Assembly (NCBI RefSeq): GCF_000167195.1
Contig: NZ_AADV02000003.1
Coordinates: forward strand, 112,501 to 176,500
Direction: 5' to 3'
Source: Crocosphaera watsonii WH 8501
Lineage (GTDB): Bacteria; Cyanobacteriota; Cyanobacteriia; Cyanobacteriales; Microcystaceae
Length of the DNA stretch: 64,000 nt
Position 1 is the stretch's first letter; every line of letters starts with the position of its first letter. A program made the position numbers and the translations under genes. A model generated the notes under the pieces. The model saw only the letters and a program-made list of their open reading frames with translations. It was not told the DNA's origin and did no database searches. Below, piece after piece: positions 1-9,453 of the stretch.

Positions 1-1149
1 CATGTCATAAGTGCGATCGCCGCTAACCACTAAGTTACCACCTAATTTTACTAAGGGTTCTGTATCTACATCCCAGATCCAAGAAACATCGGTTCCATCA
101 GGAATTCTATCATTTAATACTAATAATGTGGTAGAAGATTGACCAGTTTTTTTAATATCACTAACTGCCCTAATAGTTTCATTCATACCCACTGGGTTTT
201 TAGATAATAAAATGCGAACGTGCTTGCCATTAATGGTCAATTCCTCTGCTCTGCCAAAGGCTGCTTTAAAGTTCTTAACTGTCTTAAAAATTGCAGCTTT
301 TTCGACGTTTAATTCTTGGGCAACCAATCCAGCAGCTAGGGTATTATATTTATTATAAACTCCAATCAAAATTTGTGGCCAGTCTTCACTATTCAAAGCG
401 AGTTTACTTTTTTTGAATCCACATTTTTCGCAAGAATAATCCCCTAGATGAGATAAGTAAACCCCTTGATAATTCAAAGGATGACCACAACTAGGACAGT
501 AAATTGAATCAACAGCGTGGGGAATCTCCTCTAAATACAATTTAGGTTCAGAAAGACCAAAATAACGGACTTTTTGATTTAATTGCTGTCCCAAATAACA
601 AAGGGTTGGATCATCTCCATTCAAAATAATAACGGTATTAGGAGAAAGAGTTGCGATCTCTTTTTGCCAGCGTTGACTAATAGCATCAACTTCACCGTAA
701 CGATCTAGTTGATCCCGAAATAGATTGAGTGCTAAAATAACTCTAGGTTGACAGTCCTTTAATAAAAGTGGCACGATATTTTCATCCACTTCTAAAATCG
801 CATAATCTGCAGTTAAGGTACCAATTAAGTTGGTATTTCCTAATAAAGCTGTGACCAAACCGTTAATTAAGTTAGCACCTGTTTCATTATGGGCAACTTG
901 ATAATTCTGATCTTCTAAAATAGTTCTTAATAGTAGAGATGTGGTGGTTTTCCCATTGGTTCCTACTACCAGGATAACCCCTTGTTTAACCTGTTCACAC
1001 AGTAAGGATAATAGTCTAGGATGAAAACGACGAGAAATAGCCCCAGGTAAGACACTAGCGGCTCCTAAACCCAATAAACGAACCATAGCAGTGATAGCTT
1101 TTGCTACACCTACAGCTAAACCTAAACGAACACGATCAACTACATTCAT
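1..1149 (-). CDS. murT: Lipid II isoglutaminyl synthase subunit MurT (partial, 3' end outside window)
   Basis: Mur-ligase family protein read on the minus strand from ATG at 1147-1149; it stays open to the window edge, so the C terminus is missing. The N-terminal part has a Mur-type P-loop (GTNGKTTT, about residues 66-73). A Cys-rich insertion in the middle contains CGH and CEKCG motifs, as in the zinc-ribbon-like insert of MurT. The later part resembles the MurT C-terminal domain (DUF1727). In known systems MurT with the glutamine amidotransferase GatD amidates the D-Glu of the peptidoglycan stem on lipid II. A gatD partner would be expected downstream, outside this window. Family assignment is from motif recognition. 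Confidence 0.85.
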   Translation of the reverse strand, partial: MNVVDRVRLGLAVGVAKAITAMVRLLGLGAASVLPGAISRRFHPRLLSLLCEQVKQGVILVVGTNGKTTTSLLLRTILEDQNYQVAHNETGANLINGLVTALLGNTNLIGTLTADYAILEVDENIVPLLLKDCQPRVILALNLFRDQLDRYGEVDAISQRWQKEIATLSPNTVIILNGDDPTLCYLGQQLNQKVRYFGLSEPKLYLEEIPHAVDSIYCPSCGHPLNYQGVYLSHLGDYSCEKCGFKKSKLALNSEDWPQILIGVYNKYNTLAAGLVAQELNVEKAAIFKTVKNFKAAFGRAEELTINGKHVRILLSKNPVGMNETIRAVSDIKKTGQSSTTLLVLNDRIPDGTDVSWIWDVDTEPLVKLGGNLVVSGDRTYDM

Positions 1150-1290
1150 AGTTTGGATAGTTTATCCCAGATAACCTTTAAGTTATTTAGAATAACACGA
1201 TTAACTTATTTTTGTTAACTTCCATAGGCGAAAAAACTGTAACTGATGACTGTTAACTGATAACTGCCCAGGAATAACAATTAAACGATA

Positions 1291-1881
1291 TCACCTTTCA
1301 TCTTGAAGTTTTCCATCGAGTGATTTGGGTAGCTTTTGCTGAAGTTCATCAATAGCTTCATTGAGATACAACAAAAATAATTGAGCTAACTTTTCCTGTT
1401 GAAAATTAGTGATATTCACAACTTTATTTTTTCCGATAATTAAAATTTCATAATTGTTATTTATAATAACTAATGATGCTTCTATTTCCGAAGTTTTGAT
1501 CTTATCAATCATTCTATTATCAACAAAGAATTTCAGATAATGCTGAGTAATATAAATATGTTTAACACGACTTAATTGCCAGCCTTGATAAATAAAGATA
1601 CCCAGGACTAAAACTAACTCTAAAATATTACGCCAATGCCAATTAGGTATTAACCATACAAGGGGAGAAGACAAATAGATAATATCATCTTTTCCTCTAA
1701 TGACTGAAATGATATTGTCCAATAATCCTCCTAGCTTGATCATAAACCCACTCATAATAATAATAAAGAGTAAAAACCCAGCTTTCTCAAACAGCATTTT
1801 CAGAAAATTCCAGGTATTTGACCATCGCCATTGGGTATAAATATGTATTTTCTTAGACTTTTTTTGACACTTAACTCCCAC
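1291..1881 (-). CDS. Hypothetical membrane protein, two predicted TM segments
   Basis: I do not recognise this 196-residue protein. A basic, aromatic N terminus is followed by a hydrophobic segment around residues 35-50 and a second around 88-100, then a soluble C-terminal half rich in I, N and K. The length, N-terminal hydrophobic half and polar C-terminal half resemble the next gene upstream (1979-2587), so the two may be distant paralogues. Codon use is AT-rich like the neighbours. The gap to the following gene on the same strand is about 100 bases. Function unknown. Confidence 0.55.
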   Translation of the reverse strand: MGVKCQKKSKKIHIYTQWRWSNTWNFLKMLFEKAGFLLFIIIMSGFMIKLGGLLDNIISVIRGKDDIIYLSSPLVWLIPNWHWRNILELVLVLGIFIYQGWQLSRVKHIYITQHYLKFFVDNRMIDKIKTSEIEASLVIINNNYEILIIGKNKVVNITNFQQEKLAQLFLLYLNEAIDELQQKLPKSLDGKLQDER

Positions 1882-1978
1882 TAAATTCTGATTAATAATA
1901 TTAGCGCAATTTCTGCTCTTTAGTTCCTGTTCAACATAAGAATTATTCCCTTTGCTATGAGTAAAAATAATATCTACT

Positions 1979-2587
1979 TTAAAAATAGTTAGCTAATTTC
2001 TTGGCAGTCAATAGTGATTCGTTTACTATGAGGTTTTCGTCAATAACAAAATGTTTGCCATTAAATAAATAAACTTCTATTTGCCAAACCTCATCTAAAA
2101 CTTCTTGAAAAGCTCCTCCTAATAAGGGCGATTTCTCTATAGCAATGTAACTGACTTCTTGCGGAGAAAAACTGGCGAAAATAGATTGAGTTTGGGTATG
2201 AGGTAAAGATAAACAACAAATTATTTTACTCAGATCAATCTCATAGATAAAAATATCAATTTTATAATTTTTTTGAAAATATTGATATTTTGCAAACCAA
2301 CAGTCTAAGTACCAAATCAAAAAGAAAATAATTAAAATTATTTGAATATAATCCCTCAAATAATAACCTAGAAGAGACAGGAGATAAAAAACAAGAAAAG
2401 CTACTAAGCTCTCGATTTCATTTTCAAGTTGTTTCCCATAAATAAACTCAGACCAAATCAGATGTAGCAAAAATTGATAAATAGCTTGTAGTAGCTTTTT
2501 AACTTCAACTAAAGGGGAAATTATTTTGGCATACCAGTGTTTACTTAAATAAGTTGTTGTTCCTTGAAAAATTAATCTATTAGGCAT
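1979..2587 (-). CDS. Hypothetical membrane protein
   Basis: Unrecognised 202-residue protein. Residues about 60-95 form one or two strongly hydrophobic segments; the C-terminal 100 residues are mostly polar and soluble-looking. Its start overlaps the 3' end of the upstream dehydrogenase gene (2580-3473) by 8 bases, so the two are probably co-transcribed and translationally coupled. It shares general architecture with the protein encoded at 1291-1881. No catalytic motif is visible. Confidence 0.6.
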   Translation of the reverse strand: MPNRLIFQGTTTYLSKHWYAKIISPLVEVKKLLQAIYQFLLHLIWSEFIYGKQLENEIESLVAFLVFYLLSLLGYYLRDYIQIILIIFFLIWYLDCWFAKYQYFQKNYKIDIFIYEIDLSKIICCLSLPHTQTQSIFASFSPQEVSYIAIEKSPLLGGAFQEVLDEVWQIEVYLFNGKHFVIDENLIVNESLLTAKKLANYF

Positions 2588-3473
2588 TTTTCTCCTGATT
2601 ATAATAACGTATCATGGCTTGAGTTCCCTGTTCTTTTCCCTCACCATTATCCAGATTAGCTACCACTTTTAAAAAGTTTTCTGCTAGAGTAACTCCTGGT
2701 AATTGATACTCTGATTGTGCCATAATTTCTTGAACTAACCTTAAATCTTTTAATAGATGTTTAATCGCAAAACCTGGTTCTAAATCTGATTCTGTCATTT
2801 TCGGACCTAAATTACCTAAAGCCCAGGAACCAGCAGCACCAGTGCTACAAACTTCTATCATTAAATTAGGGTCAATATCTTGTTTTTCTGCCATTTTTAA
2901 TGCCTCACACAAGGCAACCATATGAACTGCACATAAGGCTTGATTACACATTTTTACTGCTTGTCCATTGCCTGTAGAACCGCAATATATAATATTTTTT
3001 CCCATAGCTTCAAAGTAAGGTAAGCATTCGTCAAAATCTTTTTTCTCGCCTCCAACCATAATAGTTAAACTTCCTTGTTTAGCACCAATATCTCCCCCGG
3101 AAATTGGGGCATCTAAAAAACGAAATTGTTGCGCTTTTAATTGAGTGCCAATGTCACGTGCTGCTTGGGTTCCAATTGTGCTAAAATCAACGATTAGTGA
3201 CCCAGGTTTAGCATAGTTAATGATACCTTTATCCTCAAAGATAACTTCATTAACATCAGGTACATCTCCGACACAAGTAAAAATAACTTCAGCCTCCCTA
3301 ACCGCAGTTTCAATCGAAGGGCAAATAGTCGCCCCTGCTCCCTGTGCTATGGTAATACCAGGACGGTTTGGGGTACGATTCCAACCGTTGACAGCAAACC
3401 CTTTTTTGGCTAGATTTGCTGCCATAAACCCTCCCATTAAACCGAGTCCAATAAATGCTAGTTTTTCTGTCAT
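2580..3473 (-). CDS. NAD(P)-dependent beta-hydroxyacid dehydrogenase (3-hydroxyisobutyrate / glyoxylate-succinic semialdehyde reductase type)
   Basis: The 297-residue protein has the full architecture of the 6-phosphogluconate dehydrogenase-like beta-hydroxyacid dehydrogenases. The N-terminal Rossmann motif GLGLMGGFMA (from residue 9) is followed by the substrate-binding signature DAPISGGDIGA near residue 120, then the all-alpha C-terminal domain with the catalytic Lys in GNGQAVKMCNQ (near 170). Members reduce small aldehyde acids such as glyoxylate or succinic semialdehyde, or oxidise 3-hydroxyisobutyrate; the substrate cannot be told from sequence alone. Length is normal. It overlaps the following gene by 8 bases. 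Confidence 0.88.
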   Translation of the reverse strand: MTEKLAFIGLGLMGGFMAANLAKKGFAVNGWNRTPNRPGITIAQGAGATICPSIETAVREAEVIFTCVGDVPDVNEVIFEDKGIINYAKPGSLIVDFSTIGTQAARDIGTQLKAQQFRFLDAPISGGDIGAKQGSLTIMVGGEKKDFDECLPYFEAMGKNIIYCGSTGNGQAVKMCNQALCAVHMVALCEALKMAEKQDIDPNLMIEVCSTGAAGSWALGNLGPKMTESDLEPGFAIKHLLKDLRLVQEIMAQSEYQLPGVTLAENFLKVVANLDNGEGKEQGTQAMIRYYNQEKNA

Positions 3474-3701
3474 CAGTGATTTAATAACTTATTACTTGTA
3501 ATTGTTAATACTATTTTAGAATAAAGAGAAATTAGAATAAATATTTTAGTGAAACTTAACGATTGATGATCGAATAATTAAGCCAAGACAACGGTGCGAT
3601 TTCCATAAACCAATACTCGATAATTAGTTAAGCAAGAAAAACTAAGCAAAATAAGATGGTTTGCTTGGTTAGGTTAGGTTGCTGCTTGTGTTTCAGTAGC
3701 G

Positions 3702-4463
3702 ATGTTTTCTTATAATTATAGATGGGCAATTTTAAATAGATTAGGGTTTTCAGCACCTTTAGAAATTTGTAGAGAAGATACAATCAAGATAACCTCTGAC
3801 TATTTTCATAGTGGTGGAAAATTGACAAAAAGTGATGCTCAGAAATGTGGATATTTCTTGCATACTCTAGTTAAAAAAGACAATAAAGATGCACTTAAAT
3901 TATTAATTAATCATGGTGTTGATGTTAATGCGAAAGATGATGATGCTGGCACTCCTCTTCATAATGCAGTTTGGGAGCAAAATAAAGAGATAGTAGAATT
4001 ATTAATTAATCATGGTGCTGATGTTAATGCTAAAAGTAAATCTGAAATGAACCCAACCCCACTTCATAATGCAGTTTGGGAGCAAAATAAAGAGATAGTA
4101 GAATTATTAATTAATCATGGTGCTGATGTTAATGCGAAAAATGATGATGCTGGCACTCCACTTCATGCTGCATCAATGAAAGACAATAAAGAGATAGTAT
4201 AATTATTAATCAATCGCGGTGCTGATATTAATGCTAAATGATATGGATATGACAAATCAACTCCACTCCATCTTGCAGTTTGGGAGCCAAATAAAGAGAT
4301 AGTAGAATTATTAATTAATCATGGTGCTGATGTTAATGCTAAAAGTATATCCGGAACTCCACTTTACGTGGCAAAACAGCTTAAGGCATGTGCTACTTGC
4401 TCAGTAAACAAGGTAAGACTCCAAGAGACTATACAATTACTTAGAAAACACGGTGCAAGATAA
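3702..4463 (+). pseudogene. Ankyrin-repeat protein, interrupted by two in-frame stop codons
   Basis: One reading frame runs from ATG 3702 to TAA 4461-4463 and encodes about five ankyrin repeats ([18 protein letters not shown]), but is broken by TAA at 4200-4202 and TGA at 4239-4241. No frameshift is needed. At the first stop the repeats predict GAA (Glu in EIVELL), so it looks like a G-to-T change. Repeat units near 3958, 4063 and 4279 are nearly identical at DNA level, showing recent internal duplication. Ankyrin proteins mediate protein-protein contacts; no partner is evident. A shortened 166-residue product from the 5' part could still be made. Confidence 0.8.
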
Positions 4464-4525
4464 AATTCTATGGTTATTTATAGTGAACACAAGATAAAAT
4501 TAAAGAATGAATACATATTTAAAAT

Positions 4526-4592
4526 GGTGGGTTACGGCTTCAATAAAACTTGATGATCTTTTCATTAAAATTAGTCCCACACCTAACCCACC
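4526..4592. repeat. 67-bp hairpin element with GGTGGGTTA / TAACCCACC ends
   Basis: Ends are perfect 9-bp inverted repeats, GGTGGGTTA at 4526-4534 and TAACCCACC at 4584-4592. An element of exactly the same length with the same ends lies at 17819-17885, with a different interior. Likely a small non-autonomous repeat or folded RNA element. Confidence 0.7.
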
Positions 4593-4678
4593 CTACCATC
4601 GCTATAGTCCCATCTACCATAATCATAACGACAGCAAAGCCAAAACGTTGAAAAATTCGGCATAATATAATAGGAGCA

Positions 4679-4713
4679 GCAATTATAAGATCCATGTTTG
4701 ATCTTATAATTGC
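4679..4713. repeat. Perfect 14-bp inverted repeat with 7-base loop
   Basis: GCAATTATAAGATC (4679-4692) and its exact reverse complement (4700-4713) flank the loop CATGTTT. It sits just upstream of the 2TM gene starting at 4761 and could be a terminator of upstream transcription, an operator or a leader hairpin. No T-run follows, so a classic terminator is not favoured. Confidence 0.6.
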
Positions 4714-4760
4714 AGCCATTCAACCCCTTTGGTCAGTTCCTATCGAGTTACATAAAATAT

Positions 4761-5258
4761 ATGTCTGCTTCTGAAGTACAACCTCCTCAATCCTACCGTA
4801 AAGAGGAAGTTCAAGAAATTTTACATTTGGCCATTGCTCGCAAAACCGAGGTTGAAGAATTGTCTCGTACTCAACTTTGGGAAATTGCGGCAGAATTAGA
4901 TATTGATGCCGATGTTTTACAAGTGGCCGAAAACGACTGGCTATTACAAAAACAACGCCAAGAAAAAAAAGATGAATTTAATCAATATCGTCAAGGACAA
5001 CTTAAACGAAAAGTTATCCGCTACGCTATCATTAATTCCTTCGCTATGGTGCTGAATTTCTTGGCAGCAGGAAACCTCTCTTGGTCATTATACATCTTGC
5101 TTTTTCTTGGACTTCCCCTAACCTTAGATACATTTAAAACGTTTCAAACAGAAGGAGAAGAATACGAACAAGCTTTTCAACAATGGTATTTAAAAAAGGA
5201 AATAAAAGCCTCAATTTCTAGTGTCTGGAATCGTATTAAAACCGCTTGGGGTTCCTGA
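4761..5258 (+). CDS. 2TM domain-containing protein
   Basis: I chose ATG 4761 (MSASEVQPPQ) over an upstream TTG, because the TTG falls inside the 4679-4713 hairpin. The 165-residue protein begins with a soluble, acidic helical region of about 85 residues, then a charged stretch (QLKRKVIRYA), two closely spaced hydrophobic segments at about 95-130 and a polar tail. This is the layout of the 2TM-domain family found often in cyanobacteria. Function unknown; probably in the inner or thylakoid membrane. Confidence 0.7.
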   Translation: MSASEVQPPQSYRKEEVQEILHLAIARKTEVEELSRTQLWEIAAELDIDADVLQVAENDWLLQKQRQEKKDEFNQYRQGQLKRKVIRYAIINSFAMVLNFLAAGNLSWSLYILLFLGLPLTLDTFKTFQTEGEEYEQAFQQWYLKKEIKASISSVWNRIKTAWGS

Positions 5259-5385
5259 AAAATTCCTGATTATCACTGTAACACAAGCTTGCTTGTGACA
5301 GCTTGGAAAACTTTAAGCTGATTGAAAAATCCCCCCAAAAAGAGTACAATCAAAACAAATAAAATTAGGGAAATTTTGAGGGGAA

Positions 5386-6768
5386 ATGATGAGAGTTAAG
5401 GTAAAAAAACCTATTCTTGTGGCAGGGTTAGGAATTTCTTTCTTATTATGGTTAGGAGAATCTCTCCATGAACAAGCGATCGCTATGGGAGAATGGGGCG
5501 TTTTGAGTCTAATGGCTATAGGTACAGGTGTTTGGTGGTGGCAAAAAAAACAACCACAAAAACCGGTCTATCAACCCCTTTCACCTTTAACAATAACAGA
5601 AGTTAATCAGGCAATTTCTGAGGGACAAAAAATATTAAAAATAGTTAAACAAGAAGATTCTAACTATAATCTAGCAGAATTAGAAACTAGCTGGAAAAAT
5701 TTACCCAAACAACTCAATAATCAATCTGTTTCTTGGGGAATAATTAGCAACTCTAATACAGAGAAAGATAGTTTAAAACAACTCCTAGAACCAGAAAAAA
5801 CACCAGAGAACTTTAATTACCTAGAAGCAGAGAACAGTGAAAATGTCAAGGAAAAACTAGATTTAATTGTTTTCTTGATCAACACAGATTTAACTGAAAC
5901 GCAGTGGCAAACTATACAAAGATGCCATCAGAATAATCAACGGTGTTTAATTAGTTTAAATCAAAGGGAACAATATAACTCAGAAGAACAAGAAATTATT
6001 TTACAAGAAATAAAACAAAGGGTTAAAACTATTATTTCGTCTGATGACGTTATCGGGATTAATTCAGAACCAAAAATTATAAAAGTTCGTCAGTATAAAG
6101 AAGATAAATCCTATGAAGAATGGACTGAAAAGCAACCTCCCAACATTCTTGATTTAACCAAGAGAATAGACTCTATTTTAAACCACGAAAGAGAACAGTT
6201 AATTTTAGGAAAAGTTTGGAGAAATGCACAAGAGATTAAACAACAAGGAAAGCATATTTTAAATAAAATAAGACGGGATCGGGCTTTACCTATGATGGAA
6301 AAATATCAATGGATAGCAGCAGCAGCAGCCTTTGCTAACCCTGTGTCCTCCTTAGACTTATTAGCAACAGCAGCAATTAATGCACAAATGATAGTGGATT
6401 TAAGCAGCATTTATCAACAAAAATTTACCCTATCCCAAGGACAAACCATAGCAGCAACTATCGGTAAATTAATGATAAAATTAGGCTTGGTTGAATTATC
6501 AACCCATGCCATTAGTGGTTTACTAAAGAGTAACGCTATTACTTATGTAGCTGGAGGAGCGACACAAGGTATTAGTGCAGCCTATTTAACCCGTGTAGCT
6601 GGTTTAAGTTTAGTGGAATATTTTAAAGAACAAGATATCAATCTTAACAATCATCAAACCATAGATATAGAAAAGCTTTCCACAAAAATAAAACAAGTGT
6701 TTGAGCAGACAAAACGAACAGAAATATTGCAGAGCTTTGTTAAACAAACCCTTCCTCAACTATCATAG
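5386..6768 (+). CDS. DUF697 family membrane protein
   Basis: A 460-residue protein with two hydrophobic segments at the N terminus (about 8-25 and 33-50), a long soluble middle with GTPase-like secondary structure but no clear P-loop, and a C-terminal part rich in Ala and Gly (about 300-420) that matches the DUF697 pattern of repeated short hydrophobic helices. DUF697 domains often follow GTPase domains (YcjF/era-like). Here the middle looks like a degenerate GTPase, which is inference. It starts after a GAGGGGAAATG ribosome-binding context at 5378-5388. Function unknown. Confidence 0.65.
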   Translation: MMRVKVKKPILVAGLGISFLLWLGESLHEQAIAMGEWGVLSLMAIGTGVWWWQKKQPQKPVYQPLSPLTITEVNQAISEGQKILKIVKQEDSNYNLAELETSWKNLPKQLNNQSVSWGIISNSNTEKDSLKQLLEPEKTPENFNYLEAENSENVKEKLDLIVFLINTDLTETQWQTIQRCHQNNQRCLISLNQREQYNSEEQEIILQEIKQRVKTIISSDDVIGINSEPKIIKVRQYKEDKSYEEWTEKQPPNILDLTKRIDSILNHEREQLILGKVWRNAQEIKQQGKHILNKIRRDRALPMMEKYQWIAAAAAFANPVSSLDLLATAAINAQMIVDLSSIYQQKFTLSQGQTIAATIGKLMIKLGLVELSTHAISGLLKSNAITYVAGGATQGISAAYLTRVAGLSLVEYFKEQDINLNNHQTIDIEKLSTKIKQVFEQTKRTEILQSFVKQTLPQLS

Positions 6769-6831
6769 GTAAGGCTGCTTAATAAACTACTGCCCATTGC
6801 TTAGTGCAGCTAGGAAAAAATTATAACTTTG

Positions 6832-6866
6832 AACTCCTAACTCCTAACTCCTAACTCCTAACTCCG
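6832..6866. repeat. Heptamer tandem repeat, AACTCCT x4 plus AACTCCG
   Basis: Five consecutive 7-bp units between the DUF697 and MFS genes. The same or complementary heptamers recur at 20142, 24741, 25693 and 63173. These are short tandemly repeated sequences of the kind known in cyanobacterial intergenic DNA. Confidence 0.85.
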
Positions 6867-6910
6867 GTTAGTTGACTTTTGTGTGTGTGAAAAAAAATTA
6901 AATGTAAATT

Positions 6911-8356
6911 ATGACTGTTTCAGAATCAGAAACCACCCCAAATCCCACTGATCAAACCCTAGATACTACCAACCAGGAGGAATCTATGGCCCGTTCCAAT
7001 GGCTCGAAGAAGCCCCCCCGTGAAGGGTTTGCTCCGGTGTTGGAGAATCCTCAATTTTTAATTCTTTGGATAGGACAAATATTTTCTCAACTAGCAGACA
7101 AAGTTTATTTGGTGTTGATGATCTCCTTTATTGCAGGGCATTTTCAAGGAGAAAATCAACCCATTAGTGGTTGGGTATCAGCGATCATGATCGCCTTTAC
7201 CATTCCGGCGGTTTTTTGTGGTTCCTTGGCCGGGGTATATGTGGATCGCTGGCCGAAAAAAGGGGTTTTAGTGATCTCTAACTTTATTCGTGCTGCCTTT
7301 GTCTTTATTATTCCCCCCTTACTCTGGTTATCTCAAGGAGATAACATCACCCTACACCTGACTTGGTTACCTCACTGGTTAAGAAGTTGGCAAAATCAAA
7401 CCCAAGAAGCCTTTTTATTACCGTTAGGCTTTGTCATCCTTTTAACATTAACCCTCATAGATTCTACCATTACCCAATTTTTTGCCCCGGCCGAACAAGT
7501 GACTATCCCCCTCTTGGTGAAACGTCGTGATTTATTATCGGCTAATTCTCTGTTTACCACCACCATGATGGCCATGACTATTGTGGGGTTTGCTATTGGA
7601 GATCCTTTACTGGAAGTAGCCTCCCATTTCGCCGAAAATCTCGGTTTTTCTTGGGAAGAAGGGAAAGCGTTTTTGGTGGGAGCATCTTATTTTCTGGCTG
7701 GTTTAGTCCTCCTATTCTTGAAAACAGGGGAAAAACGGCAACCAAAGGAAAAAGAACAACCCCATGTTTTCGAAGATATTAAAGATGGTATTCGTTATCT
7801 CAAGGCTAATCATCGGGTTCGTAACGCCTTAGTTCAATTGGTGATTTTATTTTGTATTTTTGCGGCCTTATCCGTTTTAGCGGTACGCATGGCCGAAACC
7901 ATTCCAGGAATGAAAGCCGAACAATTTGGCTTTTTATTGGCTACTGGTGGCTTAGGAATGGGCTGTGGGGCTGCTCTTATAGGGGGTTGGGGACAACAAT
8001 TTCGTAATAATCAGTTAGGTTTATGGGGAGCGATGGGTATGGCTGTTTCTTTGGTGGGTTTATCCTTATCTACCAAAAGTTTATGGTTAACCCTGCTTAT
8101 GATCACATTTTTGGGACTATTCGCTGCCTTTGTTGGGGTTCCCATGCAAACCATGATCCAGGCGGAAACCCCTGTGGATATGCGGGGTAAAGTCTTCGGC
8201 TTACAAAATAATGCTGTTAATATTGCTTTGTCTTTACCCTTAGCTTTAGCTGGTATCGCCGAAACCTTATTTGGTTTACAACCCGTTTTATTAAGTTTAG
8301 GGGTGATGGCGGTTTTAGGTGGGGTTTTAACAGGGTTGATGGGGATGAAAGATTAG
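6911..8356 (+). CDS. MFS transporter
   Basis: The 481-residue polytopic membrane protein has roughly a dozen hydrophobic segments, a soluble N-terminal 45 residues rich in S, T and N, and the MFS loop signature after TM2 (residues near 105-115, VDRWPKKG). The loop between segments 6 and 7 is charged (GEKRQPKEKEQ). The family is proton-driven efflux or uptake; the substrate cannot be inferred. An internal Met at codon 26 (MARSNG) is preceded by AGGAGGAAT and could be the real start, giving a shorter N terminus. It converges with the small gene at 8353-8538, overlapping by 4 bases. Confidence 0.82.
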   Translation: MTVSESETTPNPTDQTLDTTNQEESMARSNGSKKPPREGFAPVLENPQFLILWIGQIFSQLADKVYLVLMISFIAGHFQGENQPISGWVSAIMIAFTIPAVFCGSLAGVYVDRWPKKGVLVISNFIRAAFVFIIPPLLWLSQGDNITLHLTWLPHWLRSWQNQTQEAFLLPLGFVILLTLTLIDSTITQFFAPAEQVTIPLLVKRRDLLSANSLFTTTMMAMTIVGFAIGDPLLEVASHFAENLGFSWEEGKAFLVGASYFLAGLVLLFLKTGEKRQPKEKEQPHVFEDIKDGIRYLKANHRVRNALVQLVILFCIFAALSVLAVRMAETIPGMKAEQFGFLLATGGLGMGCGAALIGGWGQQFRNNQLGLWGAMGMAVSLVGLSLSTKSLWLTLLMITFLGLFAAFVGVPMQTMIQAETPVDMRGKVFGLQNNAVNIALSLPLALAGIAETLFGLQPVLLSLGVMAVLGGVLTGLMGMKD

Positions 8357-8538
8357 GTAAAACGAATGCGCCCTTCATCCATTTCTGACATCAACAACTC
8401 TAACGCCTCGTAGTCCACATCAGAAATATAACCAGTCCGTGTTAGCTCAAGGTTAATAGCCATCTCGATTTCTGGAGTTAATTGTTTAAGATATAGAGCT
8501 TTTTCGACTAATTGGCGAATTAGAGGGGGGCGGTTCAC
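8353..8538 (-). CDS. Small conserved cyanobacterial protein, unknown function
   Basis: A 61-residue acidic protein without membrane segments, starting MNRPPLIRQL. It is mostly helical in composition, and its size and sequence fit a small cyanobacterial conserved hypothetical. It is convergent with the MFS gene, sharing 4 bases at the stop codons. No function can be proposed. Confidence 0.6.
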   Translation of the reverse strand: MNRPPLIRQLVEKALYLKQLTPEIEMAINLELTRTGYISDVDYEALELLMSEMDEGRIRFT

Positions 8539-9017
8539 AGATTTTTCTCGGCTCTTGACAACAGGGAATTTTCAGCTAAGTTGGTAGATGTAAAGGAGTA
8601 TGCTACTTCAAGAGTGAGCAATGACTAAAAATATTTAGGCTTTTTTAACAACAGTTATTGAGTCCAGTAAACCATTAATCGGGTAGTGAGTTTTGTAGCT
8701 TGCTTAACTTTTTTTTACAAAAAAACTGGTACAATGCTAAACTGTCGTACATTACTTAACAAAGGAAGGGACAGTAAAAACCAAATTATGTTAATTTTGG
8801 GTAAAATCTGGAATATTACTGGACAAAAACCCAGAGTTGACTAAACTAAAACAAAAGTATAGCTCAGTCACGGAAGTTAACCGACTATTAATATAAGGTT
8901 AATTTCTGGCAAAAACATATCAAAAGGTTTAAGACTGAGTCAGTTGACAAAAAAGTGACTATAATTTGGTCATACCATAAGTAAACTAATTTTCAAATAG
9001 AGGATAGATACGAAATT
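8539..9017. promoter_or_regulatory. 479-bp non-coding leader and promoter region upstream of the STAS gene
   Basis: No ORF of note. A TATAAT hexamer lies at 8960-8965, about 50 bases before the STAS start codon. The TTGACA just upstream is only 10 bases away, too close for a standard -35. The region is A-rich, with no strong hairpin that I could see. It divides the divergent small gene (8353-8538) from the STAS gene. Confidence 0.35.
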
Positions 9018-9368
9018 ATGGGTAGTCTTTTGACTGATATAGGAGTGGCTGTTTTTGAACCCAGTGGTTATCTCACTGCAGCCAATGTGGATAGTTTTCA
9101 AGAAGAATTAACAAACTTTGTTACTCATAACCCTTGTAGAGATTTTTTGGTGGATATGCACCAGGTAGAATTTATTGATAGTGCCGGGCTAATGGCTATT
9201 GTATCGGCGTTTCGTTTGGCTCAGCGTTTAAATAAAAAGTTAAGCGTTTGTTGCTTATCACCATCGGTTAGGATTATTTTTGAATTAAGCCAGTTGGATC
9301 AGGCACTAGAAATTTACGAAGGCCGTCAGGCTTATGAGGCTTCCGTTGATGAGAAAATAGCTGCTTAA
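9018..9368 (+). CDS. STAS-domain anti-sigma factor antagonist
   Basis: The 116-residue protein is a single STAS domain. The signature FIDSAGLMAIVSA (about residues 52-64) carries the Ser that a partner kinase phosphorylates in SpoIIAA/RsbV proteins. Two Cys residues after it (SVCCLSP) are unusual but not diagnostic. Such proteins work in partner-switching cascades that release sigma factors or control signalling enzymes. No kinase or phosphatase gene is adjacent, so the partner is unknown. The start follows AGAGGATAG. Confidence 0.85.
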   Translation: MGSLLTDIGVAVFEPSGYLTAANVDSFQEELTNFVTHNPCRDFLVDMHQVEFIDSAGLMAIVSAFRLAQRLNKKLSVCCLSPSVRIIFELSQLDQALEIYEGRQAYEASVDEKIAA

Positions 9369-9453
9369 CAACCTCAAATATTGTCCCAATCCTCCACACT
9401 TCCGATATATTAGAAAAGCATGAGAAAATAAGGGAAGTGCCGGAGGTTTACTT

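Noticed and set aside
8945-8965. TTGACA ... TATAAT as a promoter for the STAS gene
   Set aside because: The spacing is 10 bases, not about 17; only the TATAAT could act, with another -35.
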